From NCBI RefSeq assembly GCF_019599545.1, contig NZ_JAIEZV010000001.1:1-64000 (forward strand): a stretch of 64,000 nucleotides of DNA. Reading direction: 5' to 3'. Origin of the DNA: Halobacillus sp. Nhm2S1 (GTDB lineage Bacteria > Bacillota > Bacilli > Bacillales > Halobacillaceae). The translations under genes and the position numbers were made by a program. This document shows, in pieces, positions 26,334-34,739 of the stretch (positions are counted from its first letter, which is position 1; each line of letters begins with the position of its first letter). The notes below the pieces were generated by a model. It was not told the origin of the DNA, searched no databases, and saw only the letters and a list, made by a program, of their open reading frames with translations.

Positions 26334-27647
26334 TTGGATATTCAACTCGTCATGAATTTATTCTTAGTGGTTCTTTTAATCGTTTTGACTGCTTTTTTTG
26401 TAGGCTCAGAGTTTGCCGTTGTCAAAGTAAGACTGTCCCGATTAGACCAATTAATCGATGAAGGAAATAAAAAGGCACAGAAAGCAAAAAAGGTAGCGGA
26501 AGATCTGGATTATTACCTTTCGGCCTGTCAGCTAGGGATTACGGTCACAGCCTTAGGTCTTGGCTGGTTAGGAAAACCGACCGTAGAGAAGCTTTTGTAT
26601 CCTTTATTTGATAACCTTGGCATATCACAAGCTTTGGCATCAGTTGTTTCGTTCGTTGTCGCATTCTCACTTGTTACATTCTTACACGTCGTGATCGGAG
26701 AATTGGCACCCAAAACGTTAGCGATTCAATTTGCAGAAAAAATGACTTTGTTATTGGCACCCGCTCTCTATTGGTTTGGGAAGCTCATGTTTCCATTCAT
26801 ATGGATACTAAATGGATCTGCGCGTATGTTTCTCCGTGGCTTTGGCGTTGAACCAGCTGTTCATGATCAGGCCCACTCTGAAGAAGAGCTGAAAATTATC
26901 ATGGCGCACAGTTATCAAAATGGGGAAATCAATCAAACCGAATTAAACTATATGCAAAGGATTTTCACTTTTGATGAACGATTAGCGAAGGATATTATGG
27001 TGCCTCGTACGGAAATGGTGACGTTAACGAAAGATATGACACACGAGGATTTAATGAACGTCATTCAAACGTATAAACATACCCGATATCCTGTCACCAA
27101 AGACGGGGATAAAGATAACATTATCGGATTTGTAAACGTTAAAAAGCTTCTTATGGATTATGATGGGGATCAAATCTCGCTTCCAGAATACATTCAGCCC
27201 ATTCCGTTCATGCTCGAGAATACACCTGTTCAGAACGTGTTGATGAACATGAAGAAAGAACGGGTTCATGTAACCCTGCTCCATGATGAATATGGGGGAA
27301 GCGCTGGAATGGTGACGATGGAGGATATATTAGAGGAAATCGTCGGCGATATCCAAGACGAATTCGATACGAATGAAACCGTGGATATTAAAAAAGTTGA
27401 AGAACATCTCTATCACATCAACGGAAAAACCTTGCTTTCGGAGATCGAGGAGGCCTTGAATATTTCATTCCAGGAAAGAGAAAAGATCGATACGATTGGT
27501 GGATGGCTGCAGATGCACAATGTGGAGCTTCATCCTCAAGGGAAAATAGAAAATGAAGGTTACTCCTGGACCATTCTCGAAACGGATCACTACCAAATTA
27601 AAAAGGTTGCCGTTCACCTGCCATCGAATGAACTGGAATTCCTTTAG
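26334..27647 (+). CDS. CNNM/CorC (HlyC-UPF0053) type cation transporter
   Basis: This protein of about 437 aa has a DUF21 transmembrane domain (about 1-190: four helices, with VIGELAPKTLAIQFAEKM). Two CBS domains follow (about 205-330: MVPRTEMVTL and MKKERVHVTLLHDEYGGSAG). A C-terminal CorC/HlyC domain contains TIGGWLQ. CNNM-type proteins extrude or regulate Mg2+ and related divalent cations. The upstream Mn2+ riboswitch suggests manganese-linked control. The TTG start at 26334 gives MDIQLVMN, as in relatives, but has only GGGGA as RBS. A far better SD (GGAGGTGA) lies before CTG 26316 in the same frame. Confidence 0.85.
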   Translation: MDIQLVMNLFLVVLLIVLTAFFVGSEFAVVKVRLSRLDQLIDEGNKKAQKAKKVAEDLDYYLSACQLGITVTALGLGWLGKPTVEKLLYPLFDNLGISQALASVVSFVVAFSLVTFLHVVIGELAPKTLAIQFAEKMTLLLAPALYWFGKLMFPFIWILNGSARMFLRGFGVEPAVHDQAHSEEELKIIMAHSYQNGEINQTELNYMQRIFTFDERLAKDIMVPRTEMVTLTKDMTHEDLMNVIQTYKHTRYPVTKDGDKDNIIGFVNVKKLLMDYDGDQISLPEYIQPIPFMLENTPVQNVLMNMKKERVHVTLLHDEYGGSAGMVTMEDILEEIVGDIQDEFDTNETVDIKKVEEHLYHINGKTLLSEIEEALNISFQEREKIDTIGGWLQMHNVELHPQGKIENEGYSWTILETDHYQIKKVAVHLPSNELEFL

Positions 27648-27659
27648 AATAGATCTACT

Positions 27660-27702
27660 AGAAAAAGTCCTCCTGCTACAAGAAAAGCAGGGGGACTTTT
27701 CT
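27660..27702 (+). terminator. Terminator after the CNNM gene
   Basis: AAAAGTCCTCCTGCT / AGCAGGGGGACTTTT hairpin, ending in a T run. Confidence 0.75.
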
Positions 27703-27865
27703 GACTTTCCTGTAGAAGAGAGGGGGAATTCTATTAAAAATTGTAAATCTCGTAAAAGTATCGAGTTTTATTCAAGGAAAAATGATATCTTTATCATACA
27801 AGGATTTCCATCGGAATAGGAATGGATGGATATTGGTACCATAATTGTTTCAGAGGTGAGTTATA

Positions 27866-28213
27866 ATGCCACGACTTCTCCTGCATTTAGAAGGAGCTAT
27901 TGTATTTCTTACAAGCTTGTATTTCTACCAGCAAAACGATTTCAGCTGGCTGGCCTTTGTCTTTCTTTTATTAGTTTTCGACATATCCATGCTCGGCTAT
28001 CTAGTAAATGAAAGGGCAGGGGCAGTCATCTACAATATCTCTCATAGCTACATCCTACCTGTCGTTCTGATCCTGGTGGCCATCATTACTTCTGTCGATT
28101 GGCTCCTGATGATCAGTCTCATTTGGATGGCTCACAACGGCATGGACAGGATGTTTGGCTACGGTTTGAAGTATCCCAGCGGTTTTAAAGATACCCATTT
28201 TCAAAAGGTCTAG
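27866..28213 (+). CDS. DUF4260 family membrane protein
   Basis: This 115-aa protein has four hydrophobic segments and DUF4260 features: HLEGAIVFLTSLYFY at the start, DISMLGYLVNERAGAVIYN in the middle, and the ending WMAHNGMDRMFGYGLKYP. The function of the family is unknown. RBS GAGGTGA lies before ATG 27866. It is followed after 12 bases by a nucleotidyltransferase gene, so the two are co-transcribed. Confidence 0.82.
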   Translation: MPRLLLHLEGAIVFLTSLYFYQQNDFSWLAFVFLLLVFDISMLGYLVNERAGAVIYNISHSYILPVVLILVAIITSVDWLLMISLIWMAHNGMDRMFGYGLKYPSGFKDTHFQKV

Positions 28214-28225
28214 GAGGTCGGAGAT

Positions 28226-28975
28226 ATGATTGATTCTTTTCTCGTAGAGTGTACAGAGAAATTCCATGAAATCATCGGAGAGAATTTAGTTGGCGTTTAT
28301 TTGCATGGCTCGCTTGTTTTAGGCGGGTTCGTACCTGAACAGAGTGATGTGGACCTGATTGTTGTGACGGAACATCCAATGACTAGGAAAGACTCAGAAC
28401 AGGTCACAGGCTTTTTATTAGAAAAGTCAGGATCTCCCTTTCCAATTGAAATCTCTATCATGAATCAACAACAACTCAATCACTGGCAGCATCCAAGTCC
28501 TTATGACTACCATTATAGCGAAGCCTGGCGGGAACGGTTTTTAAATGGTGAGGTTATATATTCAAATCATTATGATAAAACGGACCGGGATTTAGCGGCC
28601 CATTTAACCATCCTTTCTCATAAGGGATGTGTTCTGTTCGGGAAGCCGATTACGGAGGTGTTTCCTTCAATTTCTGAAAAGGACTACCTGGATTCGATCC
28701 TGAATGACTATGAGGATTGTTTGGAAGAAGTGCTGGATCACCCCGTTTATGCTGTATTGAATATCCTCCGGGTCTATCTCTATTTGGAAGAGGGGAAAAT
28801 CTATTCAAAGGATGAAGCTGGACGGCGGGGGATGCGTTCTTCATTTTCTTCTACGATCGAAAAAGTATTTAAGAGAAGGAGAGGGGAAGAAGCTTCCTTA
28901 TCTGAACAAGAACTGTTGTTATTCAAAGAATACTATCGAGAAGAAATAAGAAGGTTCCTTTACATTAACCAATGA
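28226..28975 (+). CDS. Aminoglycoside adenylyltransferase-like nucleotidyltransferase (DUF4111 type)
   Basis: This 249-aa protein has the nucleotidyltransferase core LHGSLVLGGFVPEQSDVDLI (about residues 24-43: G-S and D-x-D metal ligands). A helical domain with HPVYAVLNILRVYLYLEEG and SKDEAGRRGM follows, as in AadA-type ANT(3'')/DUF4111 proteins. Clinical relatives adenylylate streptomycin and spectinomycin. Chromosomal homologues often have unproven substrates, so resistance is not claimed. It overlaps no neighbour; RBS AGGAGG is present. Confidence 0.78.
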   Translation: MIDSFLVECTEKFHEIIGENLVGVYLHGSLVLGGFVPEQSDVDLIVVTEHPMTRKDSEQVTGFLLEKSGSPFPIEISIMNQQQLNHWQHPSPYDYHYSEAWRERFLNGEVIYSNHYDKTDRDLAAHLTILSHKGCVLFGKPITEVFPSISEKDYLDSILNDYEDCLEEVLDHPVYAVLNILRVYLYLEEGKIYSKDEAGRRGMRSSFSSTIEKVFKRRRGEEASLSEQELLLFKEYYREEIRRFLYINQ

Positions 28976-29028
28976 GTACATACTGAAAATAGAATCCCCC
29001 TTTAATAAGACTAAAAAGTAAGCTAAGG

Positions 29029-29060
29029 AACCATGCTGAATTACTCAGCATGGCTTTTTT
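29029..29060 (+). terminator. Terminator after the nucleotidyltransferase gene
   Basis: CCATGCTGA / TCAGCATGG hairpin with a 5-nt loop, then CTTTTTT. Confidence 0.8.
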
Positions 29061-29223
29061 ACATTTAGATACAAAAGAGAGTGGCATATTGAAGACATTA
29101 AGTTTTCTTTACGAAGGGTATCAGGTAAGTATTAGAGTTTGGAACATTTTTTCAGGGTCAAAGGTGGATTTTCCTTTATTTAATGAAGAATGCAGAGGGT
29201 GTAGCAAGAGGTAGGGAATATGA

Positions 29224-30120
29224 ATGGAAGGAGTGTTTAAAATAGGTTTATCATCCTTGTCTAGGAGTAAGATGCACGCAGCCATGTCCCTTTTAAAGAA
29301 AGCGACCGATATTCAAATAGAACTCAATAAAACGCCCTTTAAGCGGGAGCTTATTGATCGAGCGACTCCTGTCGTTTGGTTCGGTGAAAATGTGATAGGT
29401 AATATCGTGACGATCGGGACAAACCCTTCTTCACGAGAATTTCTAGGACGTGACAAGAAGTTATTAACGGAAAATCAATCAAGATTGTACATTAGGGAAG
29501 ATGGGGTTTCTTTAGAGGAGTACAAACAGGATGAACAACAGCTAAAAGCATCCATCAGGTGTTTCCGTACATATTTCCATAGGAATTCGGCGTACCGTAA
29601 TTGGTTTGGAAAAGATAACGAGGCGAAACTGGAAGGGTTTTTAAATGGCATGGGAGGCTCTTTATATAGAGCAAACACCTACACACCCGTCGTTCATACA
29701 GATTTCTTTCCTATTCCCACTAGATCACAGATGGGAAAGCTACGTGAAAAAGAGCAACTGTTAAATTCAGAGTTTACCAAAGATCTCTTAGCAGAAACCC
29801 TTTATTTCTTAGCTCCATCGTTAATCGTGGTTTTAGGGGGTGAACATTGTAAAAGGTTTGATACAATGAATACGAATGGAAAATTTGGTGAGGTGAAATC
29901 AGTGGCTGATTTTCCTGCAGCCAGATACCAACTGAGCACTTATTCTCGTTTAAAGATCCCAGTGGTTGGTCTTCACTTCAAGCCTTCCGAGCAGTTTCTT
30001 GGTTTAGGGGGGAAGAGTGATGCGAATGGTAGGAGCCATGGTGAATATGGTAAGCGATCCTCTCTCTATCATATAGGAAAAGAAATTCAAATGGATGTAG
30101 ACCATACGATTATAAGGTAA
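29224..30120 (+). CDS. Hypothetical protein, possibly uracil-DNA-glycosylase fold
   Basis: This 298-aa soluble protein carries two short motifs, IGTNPSSREFLG (about residues 60-71) and VVGLHFKPSEQ (about 258-268). Their position and shape recall the N-terminal GxxP and C-terminal HPSP-type motifs of the uracil-DNA glycosylase superfamily. The assignment is tentative. The rest is mixed alpha/beta with a helical insert rich in charged residues. It is monocistronic, and the intergenic regions on both sides are long. Confidence 0.55.
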   Translation: MEGVFKIGLSSLSRSKMHAAMSLLKKATDIQIELNKTPFKRELIDRATPVVWFGENVIGNIVTIGTNPSSREFLGRDKKLLTENQSRLYIREDGVSLEEYKQDEQQLKASIRCFRTYFHRNSAYRNWFGKDNEAKLEGFLNGMGGSLYRANTYTPVVHTDFFPIPTRSQMGKLREKEQLLNSEFTKDLLAETLYFLAPSLIVVLGGEHCKRFDTMNTNGKFGEVKSVADFPAARYQLSTYSRLKIPVVGLHFKPSEQFLGLGGKSDANGRSHGEYGKRSSLYHIGKEIQMDVDHTIIR

Positions 30121-30705
30121 GTGAAGGCCTCAACTGGGAGGTCATAGGTGTTTCCATTTTGTCTGTTCTATCCTTCACTTCCTTCTCAAGAATACCTCAA
30201 ACTTCGTCTTTCAGATAAAGATAATCAAAAGAGGTTATGGAGAGGATTCAAAAGATTTATGGAATGTGTTTAGTGGTTTACTGTCTTAGAAATACATAAG
30301 GTGTACAAGGGGAAAGGGTTACATTGGTTAATAAAAATTATGGAACAAGCTTTAGCAGCTGGAAAATATGCCGACAAAAAAAGGGGGAAATGATTAAATC
30401 TGATCATTTTGAGGAATGAAAGAAGCAAGTAGTAATAAAACTTCAGGTTGGGGAATGGGTCTCATAACCCCTCGACTCTTTCTGACAGGAACCTTTTACG
30501 ATGAACATATATGAAATATTCAACGAGCAATTGTGGATAAGATGGCAGGTAAGACTGTCAGAGACCTTACAGTGGCTTTGTTTTTAGAGGAGATGGATGA
30601 TCGGTCAAAAACGCACTATCTTCCTCCCTCAAATTCATGTATAGTAGATAAGGCACTCTTTGGCTTCTTAAGCAAAGGATTAATTATTATTTAGAGGTGA
30701 AACAA
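30121..30705. other. Long intergenic region, no supported gene
   Basis: Only short frames without convincing RBS are present (for example ATG 30593, 33 codons, with AGAGGAG directly abutting the ATG). A weak hairpin (GGCCTC / GAGGTC) follows the preceding gene. Nothing conserved is recognised. Confidence 0.4.
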
Positions 30706-30972
30706 ATGGACTACAATCAAATTACACAGAAAATTGAAGATATTGGCGGAAACTATATCACGATCTCTTACTTGCAGGCGACTGAGGAAGATGACTCGTT
30801 ATATGACGTTTTCGTGAATGTATGGCCGAATAAAAGCATGAAGAAAAACTTTGAAACGATCGTCGTTAAAACCGATATTACGATGGAAAAGGCGGAGAAC
30901 ATTTCTAAACGTCTGCATACATCTTTAGGGCGTGTTTATGGAGATGTTCATTACACAGGACTCGAAGCTTAA
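30706..30972 (+). CDS. Hypothetical protein (88 aa)
   Basis: A small soluble alpha/beta protein beginning MDYNQITQKIEDIGGNYITI, with a DVFVNVWPNKSMKKNFETI strand-helix segment. ATG 30706 is chosen because AGAGGTGA lies seven bases upstream. Unknown family. It ends with its own terminator, so it is an independent transcript. Confidence 0.65.
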   Translation: MDYNQITQKIEDIGGNYITISYLQATEEDDSLYDVFVNVWPNKSMKKNFETIVVKTDITMEKAENISKRLHTSLGRVYGDVHYTGLEA

Positions 30973-30985
30973 TATCTAAGCATGA

Positions 30986-31012
30986 AAGCATGGATGGGAT
31001 CCATGCTTTTTT
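30986..31012 (+). terminator. Terminator
   Basis: AAGCATGG / CCATGCTT hairpin and a run of T after the 88-aa gene. A second hairpin (CTTGGTCAC / GTGACCAAG, then TTTTT) lies at 31102-31133. Confidence 0.7.
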
Positions 31013-31141
31013 TATAATCATTCCTCCAGGGATGTACTCCATCTCTTTGGAGGGCTTTTCACTGTGCAAAAAAAGGCATCAGCAACGAACAAGGATATGT
31101 GCTTGGTCACAGGATGTCGTGACCAAGTTTTTACAAACATG

Positions 31142-31176
31142 AAAAAAGAGAAAAGCCTCGATGGCTTTTCTCTCTG
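31142..31176 (-). terminator. Terminator of the dihydrouridine synthase gene
   Basis: AGAGAAAAGCC / GGCTTTTCTCT with a 4-nt loop, followed by TTTTTT on the minus strand. Confidence 0.75.
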
Positions 31177-31194
31177 GATATTGGTTGCAATAAA

Positions 31195-32193
31195 TTAAGA
31201 GATGGAAAAACTTTGTTCTTCCTTCACTCCTGAGTTCTCGGTGAACTCGTCAAGCAGAGCACGGACTTCATCCGTCGATTCTGTGCTCATCAGCTGATTT
31301 CTAAGCTCACTCGCCCCACGGAATCCGCGCACGTAAATCTTGAAGAAGCGGCGGAGTGGTTTGAAGAGACGCGGCTCAAGTTCTGCGGAATACTTATCAT
31401 GCAGGTCGAGCTGCAGACGTAGAAGATCGAGCAATTCTTCACTCGTATGCTCTTTCTTCTCTGTTTCGAAGCAGAACGGGTTGTGGAAGACTCCACGTCC
31501 GATCATGACTCCATCTACACCGTACTTCTCCACGAGTTCCAGTCCTTTTTGACGGTCAGGGATGTCCCCGTTGATCGTCAGAAGCGTATCTGGTGCTACT
31601 TCGTCACGCAGCTTCTTGATCTCCGGGATCAGCTCCCAGTGTGCATCGACGTTACTCATTTCTTTTTTCGTACGAAGGTGGATGGACAGGTTGACGATAT
31701 CCTGTTCCAATAGGTGCTTCAACCATGTGCGCCATTCGTCCACTTCGGTATAACCGAGACGGGTCTTCACACTGACAGGAAGTCCTCCGGCTTTGGAAGC
31801 CTGGATGATCTCTGCTGCGACATCAGGACGGCGGATCAGCCCGCAGCCTTTTCCTTTCGTCGCGACGTTTGGAGCCGGACACCCCATGTTGATATCGATT
31901 CCTTTGTAGCCCATCTCAGCCATTCCGATACTCATTTGACGGAAGTATTCAGGTTTGTCTCCCCAGATGTGGGCGACGATCGGCTGTTCATCTTCTGTGA
32001 ACGTCAGACGCCCGCGTACGCTGTCTTTTCCTTTCGGATGGCAGTAGCTTTCCGTATTCGTGAACTCAGTGAAAAACACGTCAGGTCTCGCCGCTTCACT
32101 CACCACGTGTCGGAACACGACGTCGGTGACGGCTTCCATCGGTGCCAATACAAAAAACGGTTTCGGCAACTCATGCCAGAAATTTTCTTTCAT
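31195..32193 (-). CDS. tRNA-dihydrouridine synthase (Dus family)
   Basis: This 332-aa FMN enzyme reduces uridine to dihydrouridine in the tRNA D loop with NAD(P)H. The visible motifs are [14 protein letters not shown] at the N-terminus, [19 protein letters not shown] (first Cys of the NxGCP motif is the usual active-site Cys), [10 protein letters not shown] (flavin Lys), TINGDI and [14 protein letters not shown] helical C-terminal tRNA-binding domain follows. Start ATG 32193 is preferred over an upstream in-frame Met, because AAGAAAGGG precedes it and the family usually begins close to the first beta strand. Similar to the DusC/YohI-like branch; the exact uridine target is not inferable. Confidence 0.88.
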   Translation of the reverse strand: MKENFWHELPKPFFVLAPMEAVTDVVFRHVVSEAARPDVFFTEFTNTESYCHPKGKDSVRGRLTFTEDEQPIVAHIWGDKPEYFRQMSIGMAEMGYKGIDINMGCPAPNVATKGKGCGLIRRPDVAAEIIQASKAGGLPVSVKTRLGYTEVDEWRTWLKHLLEQDIVNLSIHLRTKKEMSNVDAHWELIPEIKKLRDEVAPDTLLTINGDIPDRQKGLELVEKYGVDGVMIGRGVFHNPFCFETEKKEHTSEELLDLLRLQLDLHDKYSAELEPRLFKPLRRFFKIYVRGFRGASELRNQLMSTESTDEVRALLDEFTENSGVKEEQSFSIS

Positions 32194-32539
32194 AATATAT
32201 CTGAACCCTTTCTTTATAAAAATGATCGTAGTTGATAGTGTGATTTTTGATGTTCCTTCTATATCCATTACCATTTAGGCAGGATTTGAACCATTATATA
32301 CTTTAATGGTATATAGCGAAAAGTGCAAGGGGAGAAGCTGGAATGTATAGTTAGAGGCCTTGATTGAACTATTAATGAAGTCTCAACCATGTTCCGCAGC
32401 CTATGCATGAGCTGTAAAAATGGAAATCTACAATGGATATGGATTTGATTCATTAACTAAACCTTTGTCCAGCGGTTGGAGTTTGTAAGGGGACTCACTA
32501 GATAATAGACTCCTATGGAACAATAAATGGAGGGCTGTT

Positions 32540-32712
32540 ATGAGTGATACGATGATGTCAATCATGATTATTCTATGGGTTGTTGCAGGGTGGGGAGCGA
32601 TTATTCTTAGAGATTTTGATATTGTGAAGGGGAGTGTGAAGGGAAATTGGGTTCACTCGTAGCTGCTGCAGGGTTTGCGTTTTTAATCATTTGGATAGCG
32701 ACCGGTTTTTAG
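32540..32712 (+). pseudogene. Small membrane protein gene split by a -1 frame change at a slippery site
   Basis: ATG 32540 has a strong RBS (GGAGGG). Frame 0 encodes MSDTMMSIMIILWVVAGWGA, ILRDFDIVKGSVKG and stops at 32662 (40 aa). From 32644 the -1 frame continues with KLGSLVAAAGFAFLIIWIATGF to TAG 32712, giving a clean two-helix protein of about 57 aa. The frames meet at GGGAAAT (32641-32647), read G_GGA_AAT, a classical -1 slippery heptamer, with AAGGGGAG a few bases upstream. It may be a frameshift mutation or true programmed frameshifting. The surrounding 32194-32833 region holds no other gene. Confidence 0.55.
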
Positions 32713-32794
32713 TATTCATGAACGGATAAGAAGGTGAAACCTGCTCTCTTAAAGTATCTGCTATGTAAGATTAGCATTCTCACATACCCGACAA

Positions 32795-32830
32795 AAAAGC
32801 CAGTACTCCTAGTTACAGGAGACTGGCTCA
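32795..32830 (-). terminator. Terminator of the amidase gene
   Basis: On the minus strand a GCCAGTCTCCT / AGGAGTACTGGC hairpin (one mismatch) is followed by TTTTTTG. Confidence 0.7.
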
Positions 32831-32833
32831 TTT

Positions 32834-34528
32834 TTATATCTCATCAAGTACATCATTCAACTGCTCACGCTGCTCATCCATCTCTTGTAGCGCGTGGTTA
32901 ATATTCCGCTCATGAAGCTGCAAAATCAGCTGACCATACGTGTCTCCAGGGACAGCCCATCGGCCGTTCAAGCGGGTCCATGTCGGTGCGATGCCGCGGG
33001 TGACGAGATCGAAGCGCGGGTCGACTTTTTCAAGTCCTGCGGGGATCGGATCTTTAGATGCATAGGCGTAAAGGTGCTGGATGTGGGCATGGACGCCTTC
33101 TTCTGGTGTTTCAAAAGTGGCTCCGCGAACACCACCACCGGTCGCACCGATGCCGGCGTAGTTGTTCTGGTCCGCTCTCACATCTCCGGTGAAGCGGAAG
33201 TAGTTGGTTTCATTTAGGGCCTGGGCATAAGCGACGTCGCCGCGGATGCCGTATGCTTCTCCATATTTCAAATAGAAGCGTCCGAGGTCCGGAGCGTCGG
33301 GGTTGACGGTTTTCGTGTAAGCATCAAGCTGGCAGGCCGTTAAATACATGTCTCCGAGAATCTTGTAGCCACCGTCGTCTACAGGTGGTTCCGGTTTTGG
33401 CTCGGGTTCAGGGTTCGGATCCGGCTGAGTCGGAGGCGTTAACCCTCCGCCGATGATGAAAGCACCTGTAATGCCGATGGATTCGAGGCGTTCCACTTGG
33501 GCTTCAGCGTTTTCCCTGTCGGCGTAGGCCCCGGTCTGGACGCGGTAATAGGTGACACCTTCGATCTCCGCCTGGACGATAAAGCCGTCGATGCCTTCCT
33601 GGGCGAGAGCCGTGACTCTTTCTTCCGCATTCTTGCGGTTTCGGAAAGATCCTGCGATAACCCGGTACAAGCCGTCTTCAGGCTCTTCGGGTTCAGGCTG
33701 AGGAGGGGCAGGAGTATCTTCTCCGCGTACAATAAAGGCATCCGTAATTCCGATACGCTTGAGACGCTCTACCTGTTCTTTCGCATTTTCTTCATTAGAA
33801 AAAGCGCCTGTTTGCACTCGGTAATACGTCGTTCCCGAGATTGTCGTCGGTACGACAAAGCCAGGGAACCCTTGGCCTGCGAGTGACTCGATTCGCTGTT
33901 CGGCATTCTCGCGGTTCCGGAACGATCCAGCGATGACACGGTATAAAGCGTCAGGATTGGGTGTCGGAGTAGGCGTTGACTTTTTCGGAAGGTTAAGTGC
34001 ATCCGCGACGCCTTCTGCAATTCCACGGCTCACCTCATTGATGAAGGCGGATTTTCTCAAAAGGGCGAGATCGCCTGGGTTATCGACGAAAAGCACTTCA
34101 ATAAGCAGGGAGCTCATCTTCGTTTTTCTTAATACAAAAAAGTTGGCACGCTTTTTCCCTCGATCGCGTACATTGTATCCTCGGATGGCGCGGTAAGTGG
34201 TGTTGTGGATGATATTTTGATAGGTGCGCGTATTGGGATTTAAAGGACCGTTATAAATATAGGTCTCAAATCCGCTCCCTCCTGCCGCGTTGTTATGAAT
34301 AGACAGGAAAAAATCAGCATTTTCACGATTAGCGAGACTTGTACGAGCACCTAGTGATAACGTAACGTCTGTCGTTCGGGTCATGAGAATTTTTACTTGG
34401 TATTTTTGTGAAAGGATGCGTTGGACATTTAAAGCGATAGACAAATTGAAGGTCTTCTCCTGGTATCCGCGGTAGGTTGCACCAGGATCAGTCCCTCCAT
34501 GACCAGCATCTATGACAACAGTTTTCAT
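32834..34528 (-). CDS. N-acetylmuramoyl-L-alanine amidase with SPOR repeats and glucosaminidase domain
   Basis: This 564-aa cell-wall hydrolase has an Amidase_3 domain (1-180) with zinc ligands H10, E24 and H78 and catalytic E144 (LLIEVLFVDN). Two SPOR repeats (about 194-268 and 286-360: LYRVIAGSFRNR...YYRVQTGA in both) bind denuded glycan. A Pro-rich linker and a C-terminal glucosaminidase-type domain (about 393-550: YGIRGDVAYAQALNETNYFR with the catalytic Glu region) follow. There is no signal peptide: the protein starts at the first strand of the amidase fold. B. subtilis CwlC, a mother-cell lysin, is also unsignalled and has SPOR repeats. A sporulation role is inferred. Confidence 0.88.
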   Translation of the reverse strand: MKTVVIDAGHGGTDPGATYRGYQEKTFNLSIALNVQRILSQKYQVKILMTRTTDVTLSLGARTSLANRENADFFLSIHNNAAGGSGFETYIYNGPLNPNTRTYQNIIHNTTYRAIRGYNVRDRGKKRANFFVLRKTKMSSLLIEVLFVDNPGDLALLRKSAFINEVSRGIAEGVADALNLPKKSTPTPTPNPDALYRVIAGSFRNRENAEQRIESLAGQGFPGFVVPTTISGTTYYRVQTGAFSNEENAKEQVERLKRIGITDAFIVRGEDTPAPPQPEPEEPEDGLYRVIAGSFRNRKNAEERVTALAQEGIDGFIVQAEIEGVTYYRVQTGAYADRENAEAQVERLESIGITGAFIIGGGLTPPTQPDPNPEPEPKPEPPVDDGGYKILGDMYLTACQLDAYTKTVNPDAPDLGRFYLKYGEAYGIRGDVAYAQALNETNYFRFTGDVRADQNNYAGIGATGGGVRGATFETPEEGVHAHIQHLYAYASKDPIPAGLEKVDPRFDLVTRGIAPTWTRLNGRWAVPGDTYGQLILQLHERNINHALQEMDEQREQLNDVLDEI

Positions 34529-34739
34529 AGTAGTCAGTCTCCTTTCTAGACTTCCCCGTATTATATGATTCTACTAGACGAATAGTATGGTCGGGTATAA
34601 GGTGTTTAGGAAATTTATGGTCCATATGGGATTTAGTTCAAATGATGGTTTTCTTTCTTCCCTCTAGGGCTATCTTTTATTCAAAGGAAGAGGATTCATG
34701 TATAATGGAGACAGATAAAGAAAAACAGGAGGGGGACAC

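Noticed and set aside
30593-30694. 33-codon frame just before the 88-aa gene
   Set aside because: RBS abuts the ATG; composition not distinctive.
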